A DNA stretch of 64,000 nt from Acorus gramineus (lineage: Eukaryota; Streptophyta; Magnoliopsida; Acorales; Acoraceae), in contig CM060857.1 of the NCBI GenBank assembly GCA_030737835.1, positions 12,907,496 through 12,971,495 on the forward strand, written 5' to 3'. Made by a program: the position numbers and the translations under genes. The notes under the pieces are model-generated. The model searched no databases, had not been told where the DNA came from, and saw only the letters and a list, made by a program, of their open reading frames with translations. Every line of letters starts with the position of its first letter. Position 1 is the first letter of the stretch. Shown one piece after another: positions 35,711 through 48,019 of this stretch.

Positions 35711-38700
35711 TCAGTCCACAGGTTCAGGTTGCATCTTTTCAGCTTCCTGCCTCAGCTCTTCAAATAGCACTGATGACAAGTACCTCTCTCCAAAGCTTGG
35801 TAGCACAGTCTGAAATTCACATCAAGAGTGTTGTTACCAATATTTGCATATTGACAGGATAAAAATAATTTGCATGATTGTATCAGCAATCAACTCACAG
35901 GGAGTTGGGTTTTCAAGAATGTCATACATACAACACATTTACCTACATTTTTTCCTCAAATCATCTCTTCGAAGCACACCTTCTTATTGTTTGTTTCGCT
36001 TGATAATTTATGTGTTTTTTTTTTTTTTTTTTGAAAAGATGATAGGCATTTGGCCTCAATTGATATTAAGAAAGGGAATGCTCAAGCTTGATAATTTATG
36101 TTAATAGTGATTGTGGAAGTCTGTAATGCTTACCACAATGAGTTTGCCTTTGTTCTCTGGCTTCCTCGCAAGCCTAAGTGCTGCAACAGTGTTAGCTCCA
36201 GAGGATATTCCAGCCTGCAAAACAAAGTCGAATAGTTTAAACTCGGCGAACTGGCTTATTATCGCAAAACAGAGATATTGTTTGATGTCAGATGTACAAG
36301 TTTCATATAGTATTCTTTGTATTTAGTACTCCAATAGTAGGAATTCTTATAATTCGCATCCAAGAGGAATAAGCCAATTCTAGAGATGTTATATGCTTAT
36401 ATAAATTTAAGCAATGCTCCTATGGCACTAACATTCAGAGACCAATATTCAAGAAAAATAAGTTGAACAACAGCATGACAGTCCTGAGACTTGAGATGAC
36501 TATTTTTTTTTTCTGATGCAAGAAATGATTGAACTGTTCAACTGGGCATAAATAGTTAAATACTTACCAGAAGACCCTCCTTCAATGCCAGCTCCCTAGC
36601 CATCTTTACTGCATCATCACTGGTCACCTGCCAAACATTATTTTTTGTTAACATTATGATCTGAATCTCGCAAAAAACCAATTCATAACCTCAGTTTTTA
36701 TGAACTCTAGTTTATACTTACCTCAAGGACCTCTTCCATTACATCCATATCCAATATTCCTGGCTGGAAGCCAACCCCAGTGCCGGTAATATGATGAGGA
36801 CCTAGCTCACATGAACCGCTTCGATATTAAACAAATAATGGATTCTAAAGAAAATAAATAAATAAAATAAATGATCATACTGAGGGAGCATTTCGAAACC
36901 CGTTTGAAAAGGAGCTTTTCATTTAAAGCTGCTTTTTAAATTAGATTCCTGATTCCTAAAAAATTCTACAAGTTGTGTTTAACTTTGAGCATATGAAAGC
37001 ACGTTTGGCCTGAGTCGATTACTTTTTTTTGGTAAGTAGGGAAGTTTATTATTGCAAAAGCAAAATCAACTAAAACGTGTTTCCTGAGATGTTTAGAAAA
37101 GCTCCTGAGTTTTGCAGTCCAACGAGTGTTACCTGGTTTACCGCCATTTAATACATTGCTTTCTGCAGGTTCGAGTCCGTATATCTGTTATTAAAACAAC
37201 AATAACTGATCAAACTTTGAGATCCTACCTAAAGAAGAGAACGATTGATCACAATGATAACATAGCAATACAAAATGGTTGATCCACACATATGTACCTT
37301 CACATTTGGATTCTTAGATTTCAGGTATCTCCCAACACCAGACACAGTGCCTCCACTCCCAATTCCCATCACAAATATGTCAACTTGTCCCATTGTGTCA
37401 TCCCATATTTCAGGTCCTGTAGTCTCAAAATGTATCTGCACTTAAAAACACATTGAAGTTAGCAACATGAATGACTTGGTGTGTGTTTGTTCAAACTCAT
37501 AAGTTGTATATTCTGGCTTTTAGCTTAAAATGAGTTGTTGTGACATGTTTGTTTAAATTAATTAGAAATTATTTAGAACAACTTTAAAAATCACAATCTG
37601 AAAGCTTTGTCAATTGTGCCTTTCAGATTATAGCTTATACAGAACTTTATAAAATACTCGTCTTAGACCAAACACACTCAACTTACATCAAGAATAACAT
37701 TGATACCGTACCCTTTTAACTTCCACAGCTTAAAAGTGTATTTCTATAATTACACAACAAAAAATTGTTTTACAGCTTATTCTCATAAACATCAATTATT
37801 GCTTCTTCATAGTTACAACAAACATGTCCACTGCTATCAGAAAAGTCAAATTATAAGTTATAATCTACAACCTATAATATGAAGCTGCAACAAACATGGC
37901 ATGTAATGTGATAACAAGGTCTCGTCAAACGATACCTGAGTGTTAGCAGGATTTTCGAATTGTTGTAGCATGAAAGCATCTGGAGTGGAGTCCAGGAGCT
38001 GATAAGCCTTCTTCACAGTCCCTCCCATCCCCTTAGTGGGATCTGTGAGGACTAATTCAGCTCCATAGGCTCTCATGGTGACCCTCCTCTCTAGGCTTGT
38101 GTAGGAGGGCATTGTAAGCTTGAGCTTGTAACCCTTGAGAGCTGCCATGAATGCTAGCCCAATCCCCATGTTTCCTGATGTAGGCTCGATCAACACTGTC
38201 TACGAATCCATGAATTTTTGTTTCGCGTATCAAAAGAAGTTACAAATCTCACCAAATTCAATAGAAATAGAGAACATGTTTTGGCATTGCTATCAGTTAC
38301 CATGGCATGGAAAAGACTCACCTTGCCTGGTGTTATCAGCCCTTTCTTTTCTGCATCAATTATCATCGCATAGGCAGGTCTGGTGCAATGAAGTCAAAAG
38401 AAAAACAAAGTTAAAAATAAAAAAAAGCAGGAACTTTGATTGAAATTGGACATGAATGCTTCAAATAAGATACATAAACTCCATAATCATGTCAGACTGA
38501 CTGTTTATGAGTGTGTTTTATATAAACATTTATGGAATGATAAGAATTGAATTGGTTGTCCAAGGATTGTTCAGTAGATTGGGGTCGTAGTATTGCGGGG
38601 GGCAAGGGGTGTCGCGGTGCTCTGCTACCATGTAGAGGTTCTAGAGTAGTGTGGTCTCCCCTGAGGGAAGGGTGAGGCGGAACCCTATTGTCAGAACCAT

Positions 38701-40811
38701 GGCACCCTTTCACTGAAGCGCATTTTTGGTTTTCTCTCCTTCTCTCACCTCCCATTCAGACTTGTAACATCACTCTCATTTCATAAAAAGTGTTGGTGGC
38801 AAGATCTACATTCTTCTAAAAAAATAAAATAAAGGATTGTTCAAGAGCATCAAAGATCCACATTTTGTGTGTTTCATTTAAATTTGTATTGCGATTAATG
38901 ATAAATTCATTCAGTGAATTATTAGCATTGCCTTACTGCAATTCACAAAGCAAAGTGTCATAAACATCTCATAAGATTATCTACATTGGGCACACTATTG
39001 AGTGGTTTGATCATAAAAATCCAATCTAAGATATCAATAGGATTCTTAATAGATATATGAAACTGTGTACACGCCACAAATCCTACCCCTTCTGTTGCCC
39101 TTGAAGTGGCACATTACATAGGTCATTCCAAGAGAAAACATGAATCATTTATAAGATCCTATGTGATTTGGGGTTGCGTATGAAATTTCATTAAAGCATC
39201 TAAGTTCCAAGCCATTCATCATGTGTACGAATTGGATGGGCATGAAGGGCTAGTTCGATGTTCATTTTCATTCTACTTTTATTAGAACAACAAGGGATAT
39301 TCCGTTTGTAATCCTCAACTTTCTTGTTAATTCATTCTAGAATATCATCAACAAAATTTATCATTATCGGATGCGGTTCTTGTACTAAACAATGCAGTAA
39401 TCCAATAGATGTGCGTGGAGTAGAACAACTGAGTATTTTTTACATTATGGACCCTCAAAAGAATTGATTTACAAAAAAGACTCCTGTAACATTATACAAA
39501 AGAAAATGAAAAATATATGGTCTATAAGGAAGTCCCTAACAACCGCTTCATTTTGTTTGGCTTTGGTCCACCGTGAAATTGATAAAAGGTGATTCTTATA
39601 ATACTGTTCCAAACAGAGTTTTGAAAAATGTAATTTTCATCACTTTTCAAATTCCATTTTTTACACTGAAATAAAAAATGTGTGTGAGTTGATATGTATT
39701 TCAATCCACGTTTAGTTATTTTAGGATTTTGAATCACAGAATCAGCCAAATATGGTTCCAATCACTACCAAGTGCTTGATAAATCCAAGAACAGTGATTT
39801 GTATAAGATGGGTAAAAACAAACACAGTATTCTAAGATACACTGTTACACGTGGTCATTATTTGTGATGGGTCAATTTTTAAATCTAAACTATTATTCTC
39901 ACCATAACAACTCAGACAGTCTGTCAGTGACCCTAACAACTCAGATAGTCTGTCAGTGACCCTATCACCCCCACCAGCCTACCACTCTTCATTCTTAGAT
40001 ACACTCCATCTGTTTTACAGCCCTATATATTATGATAATGTAATATATATTACGTTATTTAATATATAAGTGGTTCTAAATACATTAATTTATCTCAGTA
40101 TATATTTTATTTTATATAATTGCATACATGTATTTTAATGAGAGAGGTTATGATTTATATATAAAAAAAAAAACCGATATGAACTGTAATTAGAACTACA
40201 ATGGAGACTGGACATATCATTTTCTTTATTTTTTTATTAATATAAATTGTTTTTATATTTTCAAAAGAAAAATTTATGCTTTTGATAAATATACAGTAAG
40301 AGCATATTTTTAAAAAACATTTATGAAATTTATTTTTACAAATGACTCAACCCAGTGGTACATGTTTAATAATTTTTCAATTTTTTCTGTAAAGGGACAT
40401 ATAATTCATTTTTATAAAATCAGGTATTTTATTATATTAAATATAAACATTTTTACAAAAACTATCATGTGTGGATTAGACGTTAAACTGCGTACACAAG
40501 AGACAAACACACATTTTGTTTAAGATTATCGATGAAAACGAGGGCTGACACTCGGCGCGCGCGTGCGCGCGTGTGAACCGACAGCAAGTTGTGTTAGGTG
40601 GGCCGTGGGGGGACGAACGAACCTGTCTTTGACGCTACAAGAGGGCTGCATCATTTCCAACTTGACGGCTATACGGGCCCCACATCCCTCACTCACCTTG
40701 TTCAGGTACACCAATGGCGTCCTCCCAATTATCTGAACCAGACATTCACAGGTTTTTAATTTGTTTTTTCAATTGAAATCATCATAAAATCAAGATCCAC
40801 AAAATGGGATT

Positions 40812-40858
<47 letters not shown>

Positions 40859-41023
40859 TGCCTGAGAGGAGTCCCCTTTGACATTGATTCCTGAGAGGTC
40901 CCTGATCTTGGGTTGAAAGTCCAAGCCTGGTTGAGTGCAGTAGCAGTTGATCTTCTGTAGGAGGTTGTTGTAGGAACCACTGATTCCTCCTCTCCTCCTC
41001 ACCAAGCTCATCAGCCTTGCCAT
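35711..41023 (-). CDS. CAS: Beta-cyanoalanine synthase, mitochondrial (BSAS family), 10 exons
   Basis: Exons from the start: 40883-41023, 40623-40732, 38322-38379, 37936-38199, 37298-37435, 37133-37184, 36722-36801, 36568-36627, 36134-36214, 35711-35809; 360 aa. PLP enzyme converting cysteine plus cyanide to beta-cyanoalanine plus sulfide. PLP Lys82 lies in SVKDRPA, the substrate loop is TSGNMGI (110-116) and the phosphate-binding loop GSGGT 217-221; the SSGAN loop is near 305. The Pro after KDR and the Met after TSGN point to cyanoalanine synthase over O-acetylserine thiol-lyase (usually KDRI and TSGNTG). Residues 1-40 ([13 protein letters not shown]...) form an Arg/Ser-rich mitochondrial presequence. 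The exon 1 donor (AAT/gtcaaa) is a weak match and adjoins a GT/GA microsatellite, so that junction is the least certain. Intron 2 is 2.2 kb. Confidence 0.92.
36017..36075. repeat. Possible retroposon tail in a CAS intron
   Basis: An 18-T run followed by GATAGGCATTTGGCCTCAAT resembles the sequence at 14094-14150. It is probably the 3' end of a poly-A retroposon in minus orientation. Confidence 0.35.
37472..37690. mobile_element. Possible small MITE in a CAS intron
   Basis: TTGGTGTGTGTTTGTTCAAA on the left resembles the complement of the right end, TTGAGTGTGTTTGGTCTAAG. The interior is AT-rich and no clean target duplication is seen. Probably a Tourist-like MITE with degraded ends. Confidence 0.45.
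39904..39962. repeat. Two tandem copies of a 29-bp unit in CAS intron 2
   Basis: AACAACTCAGACAGTCTGTC followed by AGTGACCCT is repeated immediately, with one difference (GATAG for GACAG). Confidence 0.9.
40811..40858. repeat. (GT)n(GA)n compound microsatellite beside CAS exon 1
   Basis: About 11 GT repeats run straight into about 12 GA repeats, starting 24 bp inside intron 1 from the proposed exon 1 donor. A second GA/GT pair lies in the 5' leader at 41036-41094. Confidence 0.95.
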
Positions 41024-42590
41024 TCTTTCTATGATAGAGAGAGAGAGAGAGAGAGAGAGGGAGATGTGTGTGTGTGTGATCTGTGTGTGTGCAGTGTGTT
41101 TTTATATTGATTGCAGAGTGAATTATTTGTGGTTCAGAATGTGACAATATGTTATTCTGGATTATATAAAGCAAAAAAAAAAAAATGAAAAGCGTTACAT
41201 ATTTACTTAAAAAACATAGACTACTCAATGCCTGCTAAATGTGACTTTTTGGGGTTTTTTTAAAGTAGTAAAATTGAAAAGCATTTGATATTTTTACATG
41301 CAAGAGACGTAACAATCAGTAGTGCTAAATGTGATTATTTCCTACCATGGATTATATAGACTTAAAGGTATATAAAAAATTGAAATCATTTCATTATTGT
41401 TTGTTTAGACATGGAAAAAGTTAGATGACCCCGCCTCAACAGAATCTATTGGACAGATTCCCAGGATACAACCTACAGCTATTATTTTGATAACTAGCCA
41501 AAAATCATATAAAATATTGTATTTATAATTTTATAATTGTTAAGAGCCTTTGTGGTTCAAACATTTATTAGTATTTTAGATTAGATATGGTTATATATTT
41601 ATAAAATAAATTCATAACTTATGAAAAGAAAAAAAAAATTCGTCGGGATCTCGCTCTAAATAACTCATGCTCAAAGCCTCGAAGACGGTTATGCTCAAAT
41701 ATTTGTGAATTGGTCACTTTTATCAGGCCGGCTAGATGAGTTATTAGGCCTAAAATAATTAAATAATATTTATTTTAATTTTAAACTACTGTTTTTTACT
41801 TAAATATTATTTTTTTAGTTTTTTGGGATATAAAATTACTAATTAAGTTTTTATATTTAAATTTTTATTTGATTCAAATAAAGGAATGCATGGTTCCTTG
41901 TTGTCCACACCATAGAATCTTTTTCTGTGTGCAAAAAAAAAAAAGATCAGAGAGGGTTTTTTTATATAAAGAAAAAATAGAGTGAGAATAAAAGTTTTTT
42001 TTTAAATAAAAAAGAAAGATTGAAAAAAAGAAAAGAAGATAGTGTAAAAAAGGTAGGCTTTGCCGTTTTATATGATTATATCCCTTTTTTATTTAAAGAA
42101 ATCTTTAAATCCTATTTGTCTTGTAAATTTTTTTGCTATTTTTTAAATATTGTAAAATATTGTCAATTTTTTATAGGCTATTTTTTAACCATATCAAAAT
42201 GACTATTACTTAAAAACAAAAAAAATATTTTGCAATGTGTTAAGTTATCATTCATTGGTCAATATGTGGACTTACTTATAAATATAAAACATTTAAGGGT
42301 TTTGTGTATCTGGGGGTTTTAAACAATTACTTAAGTTGTCTAATAAAAGAGTCGACCCTGACTTTTATAATCCACACATATTATAATTAAAATTTCTAAA
42401 AGTGTATATTCATGTAATGAAAAGCCTAAACCAGAATGTACTAGTTCAGAAAAGTCTATATATATTATTAATCAAAATTATTTAACTGTTTCAATCAATT
42501 TCGTTACACTTTTGTTTGAGCGTTGTTAAATGCAGTTCGCACAAACAATTTATATATCTCTATAGTTGTCCATGAGGTATATACCTCGTT
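41024..42590. other. Upstream region of CAS and AT-rich intergenic DNA
   Basis: The first 80 bp are the CAS 5' leader, with (GA)n and (GT)n tracts at 41036-41094. The complement of TATATAAAGC-type sequence near 41160-41170 could provide a TATA box (ATTATATAA region). Beyond it the DNA is AT-rich without any recognisable gene. Confidence 0.4.
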
Positions 42591-42594
42591 AATT

Positions 42595-43345
42595 ATTATG
42601 GGGGGTGAAACCAGGTCCTCCCCTCCTGGGCTGGATCTTCGCAGATTTGGGCTTTGGTAGTAGGTCTGAGGCGATGTTGATGCTAACTCCTCTTCACGAC
42701 GATTTACGGCTAGCCACTTATGCTCATTGTCGCCCTCCTACTTCAGCCTTCGAGCACCTGAAACTCACACCAGTGTGGTGTCGGCTAACACCCCTCCGAC
42801 GCTTAAGTCAGTAACCTCTCCATGAGAAGAAGAAGAACTTAGAATTCTTGAGTGCTCGTATGGAAGAGAGAAAGTGCTCCCATACCTTCAAAGGGAGATG
42901 ATGTCCCCCTTTTATATTAGAAAAGGGGCATGTCAAACTTAACCCAGTGGAGTGACCGTATCATGAGATGGAATTTCCACGTGGCTCTTGGATCTGCGGA
43001 CATGTGTCACTTAGGAATTATCATTCTGTAACCGACTTTCTGACACCTAGCCATTTTTCCGTGTCACGGAATATTCCCTTGGTTAACCATTGTTTTGTAG
43101 GGGCAGACGTATGGCTGACCTGTATTTCAATTCGGGTATTATGGTTCGGTCAATTCCTACTCTAGGTCAGACCTTTTGTATTCGACCATCTTGACTTGGT
43201 CAGGCAACGCTATGGGTCTCTCCTTGGTTGGTCAAGAGTTAATCATCCAACCTGTTGTGTATATCCATCTTGACCAGATTGGGCAATATCTTTTGCCCGA
43301 TCTGACAGGAAAGATGGGCCCATTTAACCCGTAGGGGAATTTGGG
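42595..43345 (-). mobile_element. LTR-like fragment of a retrotransposon (minus orientation)
   Basis: A GC-moderate block stands out from its AT-rich surroundings. The words GTGTCGGCTAACACCCCTCC and GACGCTTAAGTCAGTAACC, plus TTTTATATTAGAAAAGGGGC (a minus-strand TATA-like region), are of the kind seen in plant gypsy-type LTRs. Ends and target duplications were not resolved and no gag or pol is visible. Confidence 0.4.
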
Positions 43346-43548
43346 CCCAGGACTTTCTCACCCTGGATTTCTTTTTAATTATCATGGGCTAATCCACACT
43401 TAATTCACGTATTTATGCAATGTTATTCTTTATTCCATTTGTGATAAATTCGATATCCTACAATTATTGTTTTTTTCACATTTGTTAAAATTGAGTTCAT
43501 TCAATTTATGGGTGAATGCAAAGGTAGGCTATAGCCGGCCCAGTTTTT

Positions 43549-43551
<3 letters not shown>

Positions 43552-43586
<35 letters not shown>
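43552..43586. repeat. (TA)n microsatellite at the left edge of the foldback element
   Basis: About 17 TA dinucleotides. A matching shorter (TA)n lies at 44171-44186 on the other side of the element. Confidence 0.95.
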
Positions 43587-43589
<3 letters not shown>

Positions 43590-43775
43590 GGGCGATGGGG
43601 TGCGCCCGTGCGCCCCCCATCGTCGACCGTGCGATCGACGTACTCGTCGATCGCACGGTCGACGTTTTTTTTTAAAAAAAAACAAAAAAAACGAAAAAAA
43701 AAAACTGTCGCGTCGCTGTCTCTCTCTCACGCCGTCTCTCTCTCCCTGTCTCTCTCTCTCTCGCTCTCTCTCTCT

Positions 43776-43819
<44 letters not shown>

Positions 43820-43828
43820 CTCTCGCTG

Positions 43829-43885
<57 letters not shown>

Positions 43886-44171
43886 AAACCACTTCCGACC
43901 CCCGTCGACGACGACCGTGACCCCCTGCCGACGACGCCCTTCCGACCCCCTCGTCCCCCTTTCGACCCCCTTCCGATCCCCCTGCCGATGACGCCAACCC
44001 TCTTCCGACCCCCTGCCGACGACGCCGACCCCGATCAACGTTTTCGTTTTTATTTTTATTTTTTTTTTTAAAACGTGGACCGTCTGATCGCGAGAGCAGC
44101 GATCGGACGGTCCACGATCTGGGCGCACGATGGGGTGCACGGTCGCACGACCGCACCCCATCGCTCGTGTG
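43587..44171. mobile_element. TA-flanked foldback element with paired hairpins at each end
   Basis: Both ends carry two nested palindromes in mirror order. The outer palindromes are CGATGGGG...CCCCATCG at 43593-43622 and CGATGGGGTGC...GCACCCCATCG at 44128-44163. The inner ones are CGTCGACCGTGCGATCGAC with its perfect complement at 43621-43664, and CGTGGACCGTCTGATCGC with its near-perfect complement at 44074-44115. Inside these come poly-A/poly-T tracts, and the centre is a long (TC)n tract plus CGACCCCC-rich repeats. (TA)n lies on both outer sides. No transposase is present. Confidence 0.7.
43722..43884. repeat. (TC)n microsatellite tract
   Basis: About 160 bp of mostly TC dinucleotides with a few CTGTCTCG and CAATCTC interruptions. 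A related tract lies at 44465-44634. Confidence 0.95.
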
Positions 44172-44304
44172 TATATATATATATATTTTACAATGTATAA
44201 TTTTTTATATAAAAAAATCTTCGTCTCAAATGATTTGAAATGTAGAAATTTTAAATTTAATATGTTATCCCTCATGTCAATACACAGTTGTACAAATGTT
44301 GCAT

Positions 44305-44499
44305 ACAATTTATTTTCCTATCTCAATTCTAATTCGTACATATTCTAATTTCTTTAAAAATAGATAAGGTAAATGTTTTTAGTAAAATTGAAATATATAC
44401 TTCAAAATTGCATTTATTAATTTATAAAAAAAAAAAAATGAAAAAAAAAAACTGTCACTGTCGCTGTCTCTCTCTCACGCCGTCTCTCTCTCTCTCTCT

Positions 44500-44544
<45 letters not shown>

Positions 44545-44592
44545 TCTCTCTCTCTCTCGATCTCTCGCTGTCTCTCTCTCTCAATCTCTCGT

Positions 44593-44635
<43 letters not shown>

Positions 44636-44880
44636 AAACCACTTTCGACCCCCGTCGACGACGACTGTGACCCCCTGTCGACGACGCCCTTCTGACCCCT
44701 CGACCCCCTTTCGACCCCCCTGCCGACCCCCTGCCGACCCCCATACAATTTATTTTTCTATCTCAATTCTAATTCGTACATATTCTAATTTCTTTAAAAA
44801 TAGATAAGGTAAATGTTTTTAGTAAAACTGAAGTATATACTTCAGAATTGCATATATTAATTTATAAAAAATGAAAAATA
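44305..44880. repeat. Tandem duplication of a ~438-bp unit containing a second (TC)n tract
   Basis: The sequence starting CATACAATTTATTTTCCTAT at 44305 recurs at 44743 as CATACAATTTATTTTTCTAT and stays similar for about 135 bp. Between the copies lies a rearranged second version of the foldback-element core: (TC)n at 44465-44634 followed by the CGACCCCCGTCGACGACGAC block. Confidence 0.85.
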
Positions 44881-45451
44881 AATTGTAGAATATATCTTAT
44901 TAATGTGAGTATATGATACTAGAGAGGTATGAGATTAGAATTAAAATTAAAAAAAAAAAAACTTATCATTTAAATAATTTTTTATTTTTTTTAAAAAAAA
45001 AACTCATAGTCTTGTCAAATATAAAAGTAGACATTTTACTAAAAATATAATTTAGCCCACCCCCAAATTTTATTTTGGCCCCACCCTTGGTTGAATTCGG
45101 AAATATGCATACATTTTCTTTAAAGCATACACGACCAGGTTTACCATCTTTGAAAAATCAAAATACATGCACACAAAACGGTTTCTTGTAATTTTTTTTT
45201 TTACTTGGACTATTATTATTCTGAACAGTGGAGAATAATTTTATCTCATTTTGTTATATGTGTAATTAAAATGATGAATGGACAGGGGAGTGGTTGGATA
45301 CATTGCTGTATTTCTGTGACAAGGGTCGGCGGTCAACGGTATTAATAGGTGTCAGTTTACTTTTATTTTAACTATTATTGTATAGATAATAAATGCACGG
45401 ATGAAAGTGGTACATGATCGGTTCCGTTTGAAAAGAGAGAATTCTGTTAAA
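44881..45451. other. AT-rich intergenic region, no gene seen
   Basis: No coding or RNA gene is supported; poly-A and poly-T runs only. Confidence 0.5.
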
Positions 45452-45850
45452 AGCATTTTTAATAGATATGTTAGTTAATCAATATGTTAAAGTATTATGT
45501 TAATATTTTATTACTTAATTAGATATTCATTTATTATATTATTATTTAGTTGGTTATTGTTACTTTAATGGACTAGCTAAATAATAAGCAAAAATAATAG
45601 TGGGCCCACTTCTCCACCCACTCAAACCTCTATACCCATCTAAAATAATATTTTTTAGAATCTTTCAAATGGTGGGACCTACATTTGATTGACTAAAGTA
45701 GTAGCCACAGTTAACACCTCCATTAACATATGACAGGTGGAGCTCACATTTAACATACCCTTAACACTTTCATTGAAACACCACTTTTATATGTTTTCTA
45801 AAAATATGACACTAACTAGGGAGTTAACATATCCATTGAAGATGCTCTTA
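45452..45850. mobile_element. Tourist-like MITE (PIF/Harbinger), copy 2
   Basis: Inverted-orientation relative of the MITE at 1984-2368. It is flanked by TTA on both sides and ends in CATTGAAGATGCTC. It marks the left edge of the fibrillarin duplication. Confidence 0.75.
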
Positions 45851-46190
45851 GAGGTTTGACATAGAGTGAAGTATCATAAAAAATATGTTCCTGATTTGCC
45901 TGTCTTTATTCAAATATAAAAATTTGTTTTTTTTTCTTCGGTTAGTTTTTTTTTTTTTCTTGACCGAATCTTTCCTATACGTAGACAGTAAAACTCAAAC
46001 TCAAATGAACGGTAAAATTTGAACCCAACTATCTAAATCTTTACACTAAAAATAGGATATCTCTCTCATCCTACTAAAAATAGGTTTAATTTCAAATATA
46101 AAAGTTCTTTTTTAAGGAAGAAAAATCTCTTAGAAAATCTGTCAAAATCACAAATGATCTTTGGAAAATTATCAAAGCTCCGAACATCAT

Positions 46191-46372
46191 TGTTGATAGA
46201 ATAAATGAAATGAAATTCTTCTTATTGTATTAAAAGAGCCGAATGTTCTATTTATAAATAAACAAGAAAAACCTAAAATATCTAAAAGAAAATTAAAAAA
46301 ATTAGAAAACTAATAATATCATAATAATGATAATAAAGAGTCAATGTTCTCATGTTAATGACTCTTTAACGA
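46191..46372 (-). mobile_element. Diverged LTR (minus orientation), left unit
   Basis: On the minus strand it reads GTTAAAGAGTCATTAACATG at one end and TTTATTCTATCAACA at the other. It includes the interior words GATATTATTAGTTTTC and TATTTATAAATAGAAC-like sequence in common with the LTR at 54288-54477. It is therefore a relative of the copia-type LTR, repeated at 59147-59318. Confidence 0.55.
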
Positions 46373-46415
46373 CCATATTGTAAAAAAAGTTAATAAATCA
46401 ACATTGTCACTGTAA

Positions 46416-47117
46416 GGGTGTGTTTATGCTACATGGAAAGTGAGAAAAAAATGTGGGAAAGTAAAAACTTTTACTTTGACCACATAAAAACCAGTTGTTT
46501 GTGTCAAACAAAAAGTAAGAAAAAACTTTTTCTTACTTTTCCTCTGTTATTTTGTCTTATTAGAAGAGAAGGAAAAAAAAAAAATTCTCACCAAGGAGAA
46601 AGAAAAGTGAGGGAAAGTGAGTTTACTTTTTTGGGTTTAAATATTAAATGTTTAGTGATATTTAATATTTTTATTTGTTTTTATTTTTTATTTTATAATA
46701 AAATAATAAAAGTATTTATTTAATTTTTTTTTATTCATTATGTGACATGTCCTTGTTGATTGTCTTTTAATTTTTATTTATTTAAGAATATTTGATTGAA
46801 AAGAGATTTCTTTGATATTATATTATGTGACATGTCCAAACAATATAATTTTTTATCACTTTCTCTGGTAACATAAACAATACATTTCATTTTCGATCAT
46901 TTCATCATAAAGTATAAAAAACAATTTTTATTTTCCGTCATTTTCCATCACATACGCAAATAACAGTTTTTATTTTTCATCAATTTCCTTAACATACACA
47001 AATAATATATAAATTGATCAAAGGGAAAATAATTTATTTTCCATCACTTTCCCAGCTTTGACTCAAATTCTTTTACTTTCTTTCATTTTCCCTTTGAGAT
47101 TATGCACAAACACACCC
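46416..47117. mobile_element. PIF/Harbinger-type element in left duplication unit
   Basis: It starts GGGTGTGTTTATGCTACATG and the complement of its right end starts GGGTGTGTTTGTGCATAATC. TAA flanks both ends as a 3-bp target duplication. Interior is AT-rich with repeated (T)TTCAT(C/T) words and no transposase. The same insertion is present in the right unit at 59362-60035, so it predates the duplication. Confidence 0.8.
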
Positions 47118-48000
47118 TAAATAACTAGATACGTGGTTAAGCTTAACAATAAATACACAATATATTATGAAATACTTTGTAGTCATTTTAACTGGTATCC
47201 CTCACTCCCTCGCCAGCAAAAATTGCCTATGGCATTACCTCTCGTTCTCTGTCTCTCTGTCTCTCGTCTACCCGTATTTGAACATCATTCGGGTCTTCGA
47301 ACATACACAATGTCATTCATAACTATAAAATATCCCCACAATGATAATACCAAGAAGAAGATTGGTCACCAACTCCTCCCAATCCCAGTATCATACATTG
47401 ATTTCTTAAATGTCAAAAATTAATAACAGTGTACGGATCGTAGTTGAATGTTAATTTCGTATTATGTAGTCTGGTATACAATAGCTTAACCTAGTATGAT
47501 AGTATTTACTATATTAGAAAGAAAATATATACAAGCATGCATGAATCAATATATTCATGCGATCGTTTTTAACAAAGATAATGTTAGTAATAATGTAGTG
47601 TTTTAATTTTTATATTATTTTAATTTTTATATTATAAAATAAAATATTTACAAAAAATGAATACACTAATTTATATTATCAATCATAATATTTTAGATAT
47701 TTTTGTAAAGTTGCAAACCAACCTCCAAAAAAAATCTAACCAACCCAAATCGGTAGAAATTAAAAAAAAGTATATATATGTTTATTTTTAACAAATCGAT
47801 TCGATTCGACGTAGTTCAAGTTAATCAAACAATATCAATTCTGTTTGATTTTTGAGATTTTTGTTCAGTTTGCGGTTTGATTTAGTTTTTAAATTAAATG
47901 TGATATAATTTGGTTTAGTTTAAATTTATAAAAATCAGAACTAAACTGATCGAATTGCACCCTTAACATACAGAGATGGAGATGGGGCTACAAAAAGAAC
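47118..48000. other. Upstream spacer of the left fibrillarin copy
   Basis: AT-rich sequence with no supported gene. The short open frame at 47133-47423 is conserved in the right unit only because the whole region is duplicated. Confidence 0.4.
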
Positions 48001-48019
48001 ATCACTGAACACCAAATAG

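Noticed and set aside
39904-39962. 29-bp tandem repeat considered as a CRISPR-like array
   Set aside because: Only two adjacent units with no spacers, in a plant intron.
42605-43165. Open frames in the GC-moderate block
   Set aside because: No conserved domain; the block looks like LTR sequence.
43467-44744. Ser-Leu and Arg-Glu repeat frames
   Set aside because: Pure translation of (TC)n/(GA)n microsatellites.
47133-47423. 96-codon frame conserved in the right unit (60051-60341)
   Set aside because: Conservation follows from recent duplication of the whole region; no domain or codon signature.
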